Below are positions 32,116 through 38,757 of a stretch of 38,757 nucleotides of DNA, piece by piece. A model generated the notes under the pieces. The model searched no databases, was not told the DNA's origin, and worked only from the letters and a program-made list of their open reading frames with translations. The translations under genes and the position numbers were made by a program. The stretch comes from Micavibrio_A sp964423095 (lineage in GTDB: Bacteria; Pseudomonadota; Alphaproteobacteria; Micavibrionales; Micavibrionaceae), in assembly GCA_964423095.1 (NCBI GenBank), contig CAYRDI010000016.1:1-38757 (forward strand). Reading direction: 5' to 3'. Positions within the stretch are counted from its first letter, which is position 1. The number at the start of each line of letters is the position of its first letter.

Positions 32116-33075
32116 TCAGCCGTCTTTATTAATCTTGCCGATGATTTCGGAAATGGTGTCGTCCGATTTCAGGTTGCCGATCTGGCATGTTCCCGCCGCA
32201 TCGTGTCCGCCTCCGCCATAGGAAAGGCAGAGATCACCCACCTTGGTCTTGCTGGTTTTGTTCAGGATGGATTTGCCGATCGCCAGAACCGTGTTCTGTT
32301 TGTTCCGCCCCCACATGACGTGGCACGAAATATTGCATTTGGGGAAGAGGGCGTAGATCATAAACCGGTTTCCGGCCCAAATGGTGTCTTCCTTACGCAG
32401 ATCGAGCACCACAAGGTTTTCATACACGCGGGCGCAACGTTCGATCTGTTCTTTGAATTTGGACAAGTGGTCGTTATATATATCTACGCGTTCCTTGACA
32501 TCCGGCATCGCGAGGATTTCGGTGATGGAATGATGTTCGCGCACGGTGTCGATCAGCTTCATCATCAATTGATAGTTTGAAATATTGAAATCGCGGAACC
32601 GGCCAAGCCCTGTCCGCGCATCCATGATAAAGCTCAAAAGCTCCCAGCCTTTTGCCTCCATGATGTCGTCTTTGGAAAAGGCGGCGGAATCGGCCTTGTC
32701 CACGGCCTTGATCATTTCTTCGGATATGTCGGGAAATGCCTCCGCCCCGCCAAAATATTCGTACACCACGCGCGCGGCCGACGGGGCCTTCGCATCGATA
32801 ATATGATTGGGCGGTAATCCCTTCACCCGTTCCATTTCGGAGGCATGGTGGTCAAAGGCCATATAAACCCCTTCGACATAAGGAAGGTTTGTGGTGATGA
32901 CTTCGTCATCCACATCGACCAGTCCGTCCTGCATATCCTTCGGGTGGGCAAAGGATATGTCGTCGATGATGTTGAGTTCTTTCAAGAGAACGGCGCAGAC
33001 CAAACCATCCATGTCCGATCGCGTGATCAGGCGGTATTTTTTGGAAGGATCGGGTTTTAGCTTCGGTGCGCCCAT
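32116..33075 (-). CDS. DHH-family phosphoesterase
   Basis: From ATG 33075 (AGGAGA upstream) the product is 319 aa. It shows DHH-family motif I (TRSDMDGLVCAVLLK), the DHH motif itself (MAFDHHASEM) and the DHHA1 end with YGGGGHDAAGTCQ. Such proteins include exopolyphosphatases, NrnA-type oligoribonucleases and related phosphoesterases; which of these applies cannot be told. No signal or membrane segment is present. It is followed by phr at 42 nt and preceded by the clpX terminator. Confidence 0.85.
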   Translation of the reverse strand: MGAPKLKPDPSKKYRLITRSDMDGLVCAVLLKELNIIDDISFAHPKDMQDGLVDVDDEVITTNLPYVEGVYMAFDHHASEMERVKGLPPNHIIDAKAPSAARVVYEYFGGAEAFPDISEEMIKAVDKADSAAFSKDDIMEAKGWELLSFIMDARTGLGRFRDFNISNYQLMMKLIDTVREHHSITEILAMPDVKERVDIYNDHLSKFKEQIERCARVYENLVVLDLRKEDTIWAGNRFMIYALFPKCNISCHVMWGRNKQNTVLAIGKSILNKTSKTKVGDLCLSYGGGGHDAAGTCQIGNLKSDDTISEIIGKINKDG

Positions 33076-33186
33076 GGGAAAATCTCCTGACAACGTCTTT
33101 TTATTCAAATGAAAGAACCAGCAAACGGCTACACAGGCAAGAATACTGACTTAAGGATAATATGCCGTTAACGAAAGACAAAGAAG

Positions 33187-33213
33187 AAAAGGCGCGTATG
33201 ACCGCGCCTTTTT
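33187..33213 (-). terminator. Terminator after clpX
   Basis: A 10-bp stem AAAAGGCGCG / CGCGCCTTTT with a 6-nt loop, 22 nt after the clpX stop; on minus the arm ends in TTTT. Confidence 0.85.
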
Positions 33214-33234
33214 GATAATTCACGTTGGATGCTC

Positions 33235-34524
33235 TTAGGCTTCTACCGCTTCGGGCTCTTTTTTCTTTTTCTTGCCGCCTTCGCCGCCGACCACATAAAC
33301 GGGTTGTTTGTTGTCATCGACCGTTTCCTTGGACACGATGACTTTTTCAACGTCTTCCTTGTCAGGGAGTTCGTACATCGTATCCATCAACAGGTTTTCC
33401 ATGATGGAACGAAGGCCGCGTGCGCCGGTTTTCCGTTCGATCGCCTTCTTCGCAATCGCGGAAAGGGCGTCTTCGGTAAATTCAAGCTTTTTACCTTCCA
33501 TATCAAACAGGCGTTGGTATTGTTTGACCAGCGCGTTCTTGGGTTCCGTCAGGATGGAGATCAGCGCGGGTTCATCAAGGTCTTCCAGCGTCGCGAAGAC
33601 GGGCAGACGGCCCACGAATTCGGGGATCAAGCCATATTTCAGCAAGTCTTCGGGTTCCAGCTTTTTCAAAAGTTCGCCCGTTTTCTTGTCATCCGGCGTT
33701 TTGACATCCGCGCCAAAACCGATGGTCGTGCCGCGACCCTTGTTGGCGAGAATTTTTTCAATACCCGCAAACGCACCGCCGCAGATGAAGAGGATGTTGG
33801 ATGTGTCCACTTGGAGAAATTCCTGTTGGGGGTGTTTGCGGCCGCCTTGCGGGGGAACGCTCGCCACCGTGCCTTCCATCAGTTTCAACAGGGCCTGTTG
33901 CACGCCTTCGCCCGATACGTCACGGGTGATGGACGGATTGTCCCCTTTGCGCGAAATTTTATCGATTTCGTCGATGTAAACGATCCCGCGCTGTGCGCGT
34001 TCTACGTTGTAATCGGACGCCTGCAGCAGTTTCAGCACGATATTTTCAACGTCTTCACCCACATAACCGGCTTCGGTCAGCGTTGTGGCATCCGCCATGG
34101 TAAAGGGCACATCGATGATTTTGGCCAGCGTCTGGGCAAGGAGTGTTTTCCCCGAACCCGTGGGGCCGACCAGAAGGATGTTGGATTTGGCGAGTTCGAC
34201 ATCCGCGCCGGAACCGTGCCCGCCGTTTTCCAGACGTTTGTAATGGTTGTGAACGGCAACGGACAGAACGCGTTTTGCCTGTTCCTGGCCGATGACGTAA
34301 TCATCCAGAACGGCCTTGATTTCGGATGGGGTCGGGACGCCTTCGCCGGAGCGGACAAGCTGCGATTTGTCCTCTTCACGGATAATATCCATGCAGAGTT
34401 CGACGCATTCGTTGCAGATAAAGACATTCGGACCGGCGATCAATTTGCGGACTTCGTGCTGGCTTTTGCCGCAGAAGGAGCAGTAGAGGGTATTTTTGCT
34501 GTCCGTCTTTTCCGTTTTGCTCAT
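33235..34524 (-). CDS. clpX: ATP-dependent Clp protease ATPase subunit ClpX
   Basis: ClpX unfolds substrates and feeds them to ClpP. The 429-aa product has the N-terminal zinc domain (Cys15, 18, 37, 40), Walker A GPTGSGKTLLAQ, Walker B IVYIDEIDKIS, the pore segment around FAGIEKI, sensor regions and the ARGLRSIME end. An acidic/Lys-rich short tail closes it. Its usual neighbours clpP and lon are not adjacent: sufE is divergent upstream and a terminator follows. Confidence 0.97.
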   Translation of the reverse strand: MSKTEKTDSKNTLYCSFCGKSQHEVRKLIAGPNVFICNECVELCMDIIREEDKSQLVRSGEGVPTPSEIKAVLDDYVIGQEQAKRVLSVAVHNHYKRLENGGHGSGADVELAKSNILLVGPTGSGKTLLAQTLAKIIDVPFTMADATTLTEAGYVGEDVENIVLKLLQASDYNVERAQRGIVYIDEIDKISRKGDNPSITRDVSGEGVQQALLKLMEGTVASVPPQGGRKHPQQEFLQVDTSNILFICGGAFAGIEKILANKGRGTTIGFGADVKTPDDKKTGELLKKLEPEDLLKYGLIPEFVGRLPVFATLEDLDEPALISILTEPKNALVKQYQRLFDMEGKKLEFTEDALSAIAKKAIERKTGARGLRSIMENLLMDTMYELPDKEDVEKVIVSKETVDDNKQPVYVVGGEGGKKKKKEPEAVEA

Positions 34525-34595
34525 GGTTGCCGCCTGTTTTCTTCCCTGTGGCCCTTTTTAAGAATTATGAATCACTCTCTATTCAACCTAGCTAC

Positions 34596-34640
34596 CAAGT
34601 CCACCCTTCGCAAGGGGGGAGGTGCACAAAATCCCTCTTT
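34596..34640. repeat. Short palindromic repeat fragment between clpX and sufE
   Basis: CCCTT-CGC-AAGGG with outer TCCACC and GGAGGTG bases resembles the widespread intergenic palindrome with ends TCCCCCTT...AAGGGGGA. No other copy was seen in this window. Confidence 0.4.
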
Positions 34641-34706
34641 GAATTCAATACGATTATATTATATCAAAACACCGAAACCCTTAAAGCTCTCTGAATTCCA
34701 TAAATC

Positions 34707-35108
34707 ATGCCGCGCCGCACACTGGATGACCTGATCGAAAATTTCTCCCTGTTTGACGACTGGGAGGGGCGATACCAGTATCTGATCGATCTGGGCAACG
34801 ATCTGGCCCCCATGGACGACGCGCTGAAAACCGAAGCGACCGAAGTGAAAGGGTGCGTATCGAAAGTCTGGCTGTTCGCGCAAAAAGATGCGGACGGGCG
34901 GTACCGGTTTCAGGCCGACAGCGATGGAAAAATCACCAAGGGCATGGTGTACATCGTTCTGGCCTCGTACGAAGGCAAGACCCCCAGGGAAATTGCCGAA
35001 ATCGATATTGACGGTGCGTTCACGCAATTGGGGTTGGACCAGCATTTATCCCCGAACCGTCGTAACGGATTCTTTGCTATGGTCAAACGCGTGCAAAGCC
35101 TGACCTGA
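34707..35108 (+). CDS. sufE: SufE-family sulfur acceptor
   Basis: SufE takes persulfide sulfur from the SufS desulfurase for Fe-S cluster assembly. The 133-aa product has DDWEGRYQYLIDLGNDLAPMDD, then the catalytic Cys50 in EVKGCVSKVWLF, and a C-terminal PREIAEIDIDGAFTQLGLDQHLSPNRRNGF segment with helix close. No SUF genes are next to it. The stop is 6 nt from the stop of a convergent gene, with a hairpin across both. Confidence 0.93.
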   Translation: MPRRTLDDLIENFSLFDDWEGRYQYLIDLGNDLAPMDDALKTEATEVKGCVSKVWLFAQKDADGRYRFQADSDGKITKGMVYIVLASYEGKTPREIAEIDIDGAFTQLGLDQHLSPNRRNGFFAMVKRVQSLT

Positions 35109-35127
35109 AAAACCTTACTGGTTTTTC
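35107..35127. terminator. Hairpin overlapping two convergent stops
   Basis: GAAAAACC / GGTTTTTC with a TTACT loop includes the ends of sufE and the minus-strand gene; each direction ends in a T5 arm. The stem is A-T rich, so strength is uncertain. Confidence 0.4.
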
Positions 35128-35798
35128 GCCTTGGATTTTGTGGCGGGTTTGGGTTTTTTCGGCTCCTGCTTTCCGCCCTTGAACTTGATGCTTTTCAGGA
35201 TGTCGGTGAATTGTTCATCCGCCACCTTTTGTTGGTCGCCGATCAATTCTGCCTGAACCGTGAAAACGGAATTGGGGCCCACCCACAATTGCCCCGTATA
35301 GATCATGCCCGATGCGCCCTTTAACCCCGTGCCGGTCAGGGCACCGGTGCGGTATCCTTTTTCTTCGGAAAAGTTCACATCATAATCGCGCAAATCATGA
35401 TTGCTGACCATGCCGGCCAGCGCGGCCTTCATTACGCCTTCGGTATAGCGTTTGTAGTTTTCGGGGGTGGAGGGGGTGCAGTTCGCGCTGACATCCACGG
35501 TGGTTTGAAGGCCGAACACCATGGTGTAGCTGCGCAATTGATAACACTCAGCCCCGGGGACGCATTTTTCAACGAGTTGCGGAGCCTCAGGAAACGTGAT
35601 TTCAAAATCGCAAAAATCATCCGCATAACGGCCCGGGTTTTCGGCGGCGGGGGCCGCGGCTTCTTCCGTTTTTGCGGGTTCGGCTTTGGCCGGTGCTTCT
35701 TCCGCTTTGGCGGCGGGCTGTTCCTGTTTGATGTCCTCTTTTGGTGCGTCCGCGGCATGGATAGGTGTTCCGCCAACGATAAGGAAAAGAGCCGTCAT
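35115..35798 (-). CDS. Exported protein of unknown function with Ala/Lys/Glu-rich linker
   Basis: From ATG 35798 the product is 227 aa. It has a short hydrophobic N-terminus MTALFLIVGGTPIHAADA with likely cleavage after IHA, then a low-complexity Ala/Lys/Glu/Pro linker (about residues 20-52), then a folded domain with paired Cys (DDFCDFEITFPEAPQLVEKCVPGAECYQLRS; residues about 58-88) and later SANCTPSTPENYKRYTEG. The ATG itself lies in the end of a palindromic repeat, and the signal has no positive residue before its hydrophobic part. The native start may have been lost or moved by the repeat. It follows hisS by 110 nt, all repeat. Confidence 0.65.
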   Translation of the reverse strand: MTALFLIVGGTPIHAADAPKEDIKQEQPAAKAEEAPAKAEPAKTEEAAAPAAENPGRYADDFCDFEITFPEAPQLVEKCVPGAECYQLRSYTMVFGLQTTVDVSANCTPSTPENYKRYTEGVMKAALAGMVSNHDLRDYDVNFSEEKGYRTGALTGTGLKGASGMIYTGQLWVGPNSVFTVQAELIGDQQKVADEQFTDILKSIKFKGGKQEPKKPKPATKSKAKNQ

Positions 35799-35899
35799 CC
35801 CGAACGCAACGCGGAGGGAGCTTTGCCTATTCCAAAAAGATAAGATCCCCCGGCTTGCGCCTTCGCCAAGGCAACGGTGGACAAGTCGCGCAGGATGAC
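35794..35899. repeat. Palindromic repeat family B copy at a gene start
   Basis: Outer ends GTCATCCCG and CAGGATGAC are complementary apart from a few changes; inner parts include GATCCCCCGGCTTGCGCC. It fills the space between hisS and the exported-protein gene, and the ATG of the latter is part of its outer GGGATGAC arm on minus. Confidence 0.65.
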
Positions 35900-35908
35900 A
35901 GGATTGAA

Positions 35909-37270
35909 TCATTTTTTCACACTCCACGTTTTGGGATCGGCCGCGCTTTGCGTCTGCGCCTTCATGTCCTTGACCTCATGCGCGCCGTCCCGCACGAACC
36001 AGACGAAGGGCAGGTTTTTCTTCGCGGCATATTTCATCTGGTCGCCGATTTTTTTGGGCGCGTGATACATCTCCACCTTCACCCCGTTTTTACGAAGCGT
36101 CCGTGCGGCTTCGTATGCGATCGGTCGGTCGGATTCATTTTCCGGCACGGTCATCATGACATCGGCGGGGGATTTGGGCGATTGGTCGGATAAACCCAGA
36201 AGATCGGGCCGTTTTTGTTTGATCACATCGAACAGGCGTGAAAAACCGATGGAAATACCGACGCCGGGCAGATGTTTGTTGATATAGCTTCCGGCCAGAT
36301 CATCATACCGCCCGCCAGAACAAACGGAACCGGTAAATTCCGGCACATCCAGCAATTGGGTTTCATAGACCGTGCCTGTATAGTAATCGAGGCCGCGGAC
36401 GATGGAGAGGTCGGCGACGACGGCACCTTCGGGGAGGTGGGCAAGGTTATCAAGTACGGTGCAAAGCTCCTTTACCCCCTCAAGATGTTTTTCACCCATA
36501 GGACGCATTCTAAGATTCTCAAGTTGATCCATTAAATTATGGCTTGTAGAGGCTTTTATATTCCATAGCCCCAGTAGCATTTTGGGGACATTAAAATCGC
36601 CTAGACCACTGAATGATGCAGATTTTGAAAGATCAACCCAAGTCTGCATCTCGCCAACTTTTTCGGCTTTATCAAGAATTCGTAATAATTCTGTTGGATC
36701 AGGAACGCCCCATTCATCAAGGAAGCCCGCGATAATTTTTCTATTGCTAATTCTTAATTGAACTTTCCCGATATTCAATCCCTCCAGTACCTCATACATC
36801 ACTGCCGCGACTTCGGCGTCGAACGAAATGGGAAGGTTGTCGATATTGATGATGTCGATATCGCATTGATAGAATTCGCGCATACGGCCCATCTGTGGGC
36901 GTTCGCCGCGCCAGACGCGTTGCATCTGGAACCGTTTGAACGGGAAGACCAGATTGTTGAAATTCATCGCCACGTAACGCGCCATCGGCACCGTTTGGTC
37001 GAAGTGGAGGGCGAGGCGCGCCTCCTTTTTATCGTTTTCATCCTTGTGCAGGCGTTCGATGACGTAGATTTCCTTGTCCACTTCGCCTTTGGCGGTGAGG
37101 ACATCGAGTTCTTCCACGCTCGGCGTTTCGATGTTGCAAAAGCCGTAGGATTCAAACACGCGGCGGATATGGTCAAACCATCTCTGTTCAATCAGGCGCT
37201 CTTCAGGCAGCCATTCGGGAAATCCGGCAATCTTGTTGGGTTTATAAATACGTTTTTCTTTGGTCATCAT
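35909..37270 (-). CDS. hisS: Histidyl-tRNA synthetase, with an AT-rich internal segment
   Basis: HisRS charges tRNA-His. The 453-aa product has class II motifs: DVLTAKGEVDKEIYVIE, motif 2 FQMQRVWRGERPQMGRMREFYQCDID, the HisA block ADLSIVRGLDYYTGTVYE, SGGRYDDLAGSYI and motif 3 GVGISIGFSRL, then the anticodon-binding domain. Bases about 36455-36790 (residues about 160-270, the insertion-domain region) are markedly AT-richer than the rest and use AGA, ATA, TTA and CTA codons. The ATG at 37270 overlaps the cobT stop as ATGA, so the two are coupled. Confidence 0.95.
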   Translation of the reverse strand: MMTKEKRIYKPNKIAGFPEWLPEERLIEQRWFDHIRRVFESYGFCNIETPSVEELDVLTAKGEVDKEIYVIERLHKDENDKKEARLALHFDQTVPMARYVAMNFNNLVFPFKRFQMQRVWRGERPQMGRMREFYQCDIDIINIDNLPISFDAEVAAVMYEVLEGLNIGKVQLRISNRKIIAGFLDEWGVPDPTELLRILDKAEKVGEMQTWVDLSKSASFSGLGDFNVPKMLLGLWNIKASTSHNLMDQLENLRMRPMGEKHLEGVKELCTVLDNLAHLPEGAVVADLSIVRGLDYYTGTVYETQLLDVPEFTGSVCSGGRYDDLAGSYINKHLPGVGISIGFSRLFDVIKQKRPDLLGLSDQSPKSPADVMMTVPENESDRPIAYEAARTLRKNGVKVEMYHAPKKIGDQMKYAAKKNLPFVWFVRDGAHEVKDMKAQTQSAADPKTWSVKK

Positions 37271-38757
37271 GCCCTTCTTCTAGCCTTTTTCTGGTCCAGA
37301 TCAAAGAGCTTTTCCAGTCGTTCGATGAGGGCGGAGGCCAGTTCATCCGCATCCGTAATCGTCATGGCGCGGGAATAATAACGGGTGACATCATGGCCGA
37401 TCCCGATGGCGGCCAGTTCCACCTGTTTTAATCCTTCGATCCATTGAATGACGGTGCGCAGGTCTTTTTCAAGAATGTTGGAGGGGTTCACGGACAGAGT
37501 GGAATCATCCACCGGCGCGCCATCCGAAATAACCATCAGGATTTTCCGTTGTTCGGGCCTGCGGGCGAGGCGGTTGTGCGCCCAGACCAACGCTTCACCA
37601 TCGATGTTTTCTTTTAAAATGCCTTCTTTGAGCATCAGGCCAAAATTTTTATGCGCGCGGCGCAAGGGCGCATCACCGTTTTTATAGACGATGTGGCGTA
37701 GGTCGTTGAGCCTTCCGGGATGCGCGGGGCGTCCGTTGGTGATCCAGAGGTCGCGGGATTTTCCACCCTTCCACGCGCGTGTGGTAAATCCGAGGATTTC
37801 CACCTTCACGCCGCATCGTTCCAGCGTTTTGGCCAGAATATCCGTACACATGGCGGCAATCGCGATGGGGCGTCCGCGCATGGAACCGGAATTGTCGATC
37901 AAAAGGGTGACGATCGTATCGCGGAATTCCGTTTGCCGTTCCTTTTTAAAGGTCAAAGCAATGGTCGGGTTGGCCACCATGCGCGAAAGTTTGGAGGAAT
38001 CGATATAACCTTCTTCCTGATCGAACAGCCATGATCTTTGTTGTTTGGCCATCAGTTTGCGTTGAAGGCGGTTGGCGAGCTTGCTGGCGATTCCCTGATA
38101 GGGTTGAATTTGTTGATCCAAAAGATGGCGCAGCCGGGTCAACTCTCCGGGATCTGCAAGGTCTTCGGCATTCACGATTTCATCGTATTGCGTGGTATAG
38201 ATCACGTATTTATTGCCATGTGGGTCGAGCGCGCCTTCATTCCGGCGGGATGACATTTCGGCGGGATTGTCGCCCTCGGTTGGTTCGCCGAATTCCTGAT
38301 CCCCATCTTCGCCGATGTCGGTTTCATCGGCACTTTGCGAAAGATCACTGTCTTCGGCGGCATCCTGTTGTTGTTCGCCGGATTGGGATTGATCCTGCTG
38401 GTTCTCTGAGGTTTCGTTTGTATCCTGCTCGTTTTGCTGGTTTTCATCGTTGTTGTTTTTATCGCCGTAATCGTCGGCTTGGCCATCACCGTCCATGTTC
38501 AGGCGGTTCAGAATATCGCGTGATGATTTGGCATAGGCCTTCTGATCGTTTAAAAGTGGTTTGAGGGCAGCAAGGCCATCCTTGCCGAGTTTTTCCTCCA
38601 CCCATGGTCGCCATTGAGCCACCAAAGACTCTGAAGTTTCCGGTACGGGTTCGCCCGTTAAGGCAAAGCGGGCCAGGGCGTGCAGCGCATCGGCCATGTT
38701 GGCATCATCCCGCGCTGTCATTTTATTGTATCCCAGACGGCGGTGTTTTTCGGCCAT
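37267..38757 (-). CDS. cobT: Cobaltochelatase subunit CobT, N-terminus outside window
   Basis: CobT pairs with CobS in the ATP-driven chelatase that inserts Co2+ into hydrogenobyrinic acid diamide in aerobic B12 synthesis. The visible 496 residues include AQWRPWVEEKLG, an acidic Gln/Asn/Asp-rich linker (about 90-165), and a C-terminal VWA-type domain with LLIDNSGSMRGRPIAIAAM (MIDAS DxSxS), GFTTRAWKGG and VISDGAPVDDSTL. The first in-window codon is ATG at the edge, but family members carry about 100 more N-terminal residues, so the gene almost certainly continues beyond 38757. It leads into hisS with a 4-nt overlap, an uncommon pairing. Confidence 0.92.
   Translation of the reverse strand: MAEKHRRLGYNKMTARDDANMADALHALARFALTGEPVPETSESLVAQWRPWVEEKLGKDGLAALKPLLNDQKAYAKSSRDILNRLNMDGDGQADDYGDKNNNDENQQNEQDTNETSENQQDQSQSGEQQQDAAEDSDLSQSADETDIGEDGDQEFGEPTEGDNPAEMSSRRNEGALDPHGNKYVIYTTQYDEIVNAEDLADPGELTRLRHLLDQQIQPYQGIASKLANRLQRKLMAKQQRSWLFDQEEGYIDSSKLSRMVANPTIALTFKKERQTEFRDTIVTLLIDNSGSMRGRPIAIAAMCTDILAKTLERCGVKVEILGFTTRAWKGGKSRDLWITNGRPAHPGRLNDLRHIVYKNGDAPLRRAHKNFGLMLKEGILKENIDGEALVWAHNRLARRPEQRKILMVISDGAPVDDSTLSVNPSNILEKDLRTVIQWIEGLKQVELAAIGIGHDVTRYYSRAMTITDADELASALIERLEKLFDLDQKKARRRA

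Noticed and set aside
33229..34734. 501-aa plus-strand open frame over clpX
   Set aside because: Complete antisense of clpX, Phe-rich, no family match; a shadow frame.
1..38757. tRNA and rRNA genes
   Set aside because: No T-loop (GTTCRANYC) with matching acceptor stems and no rRNA signature was found by eye; a tRNA search tool would settle it.

Overview
This window looks like chromosomal core sequence of an alphaproteobacterium with moderate GC. The lineage call rests on recognised genes: an ffh-rpsP-rimM-trmD-rplS block near leuC/leuD/leuB, a dapF...mtaB-ftsY block, an RpoH with the alphaproteobacterial-type RpoH box, CarD next to a seven-iron ferredoxin (FdxA), a DUF2336-like protein, CobT of aerobic cobaltochelatase, and two exact TTAA-N7-TTAA motifs of the CtrA type. 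A Micavibrio- or Rhodospirillales-like host is my guess only; no rRNA or tRNA is present to test it.

Layout. 1-370: the 3' end of a pilin-like gene and its terminator. 440-5350 (minus): leuC, a secreted unknown, an HD-domain protein, leuD and leuB, so the leucine genes are interleaved with two unrelated genes. 5420-6130: a PAP2 phosphatase (minus). 6320-6742: a plus-strand pair, a 98-aa unknown and a 36-aa Gly/Ser/Cys peptide. 6827-11052 (minus): ffh, rpsP, rimM, trmD, a 65-aa ORF and rplS, which join ribosomal proteins, 16S/tRNA maturation and signal recognition. 11180-11518: a small unknown. 11723-16554 (plus): dapF, a small lipoprotein, an AT-rich foreign-looking ORF, mtaB, ftsY and a 38-aa membrane peptide. 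16720-20040: amn and a DUF2336-like gene (plus), with a low-complexity ORF on minus between them. 20074-22870 (minus): pip, an unknown and pgk. 22986-25341: a thermonuclease (minus) and an M48 lipoprotein protease (plus) whose divergent start codons overlap. 25393-27289 (minus): a degenerate metallophosphatase and rpoH. 27618-28262: a LysE exporter (plus). 28320-29469 (minus): FdxA and CarD. 29562-33075: a small ORF (plus), then a DHH phosphoesterase, photolyase and LD-carboxypeptidase (minus). 33235-34524: clpX. 34707-35108: sufE (plus). 35115-38757 (minus): cobT (cut by the window edge), hisS and a secreted unknown.

The most unusual structural theme is dispersed palindromic repeats. One family has a copy in the thermonuclease/pip intergenic region, a closely similar copy inside the reading frame of mtaB where it adds about 21 residues, and a probable diverged copy between rpsP and rimM. 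This resembles protein-embedded palindromic elements such as those of Rickettsia. A second family lies beside leuB, upstream of the LysE gene and between hisS and a secreted-protein gene; in the last case the repeat appears to supply the start codon. Other points are an AT-rich patch inside hisS, an AT-rich ORF with a palindromic promoter inserted before mtaB, long Ala/Lys/Glu tails on both S16 and L19, and structured leaders before rplS and carD. No CRISPR array, prophage, insertion sequence, rRNA or tRNA was seen.
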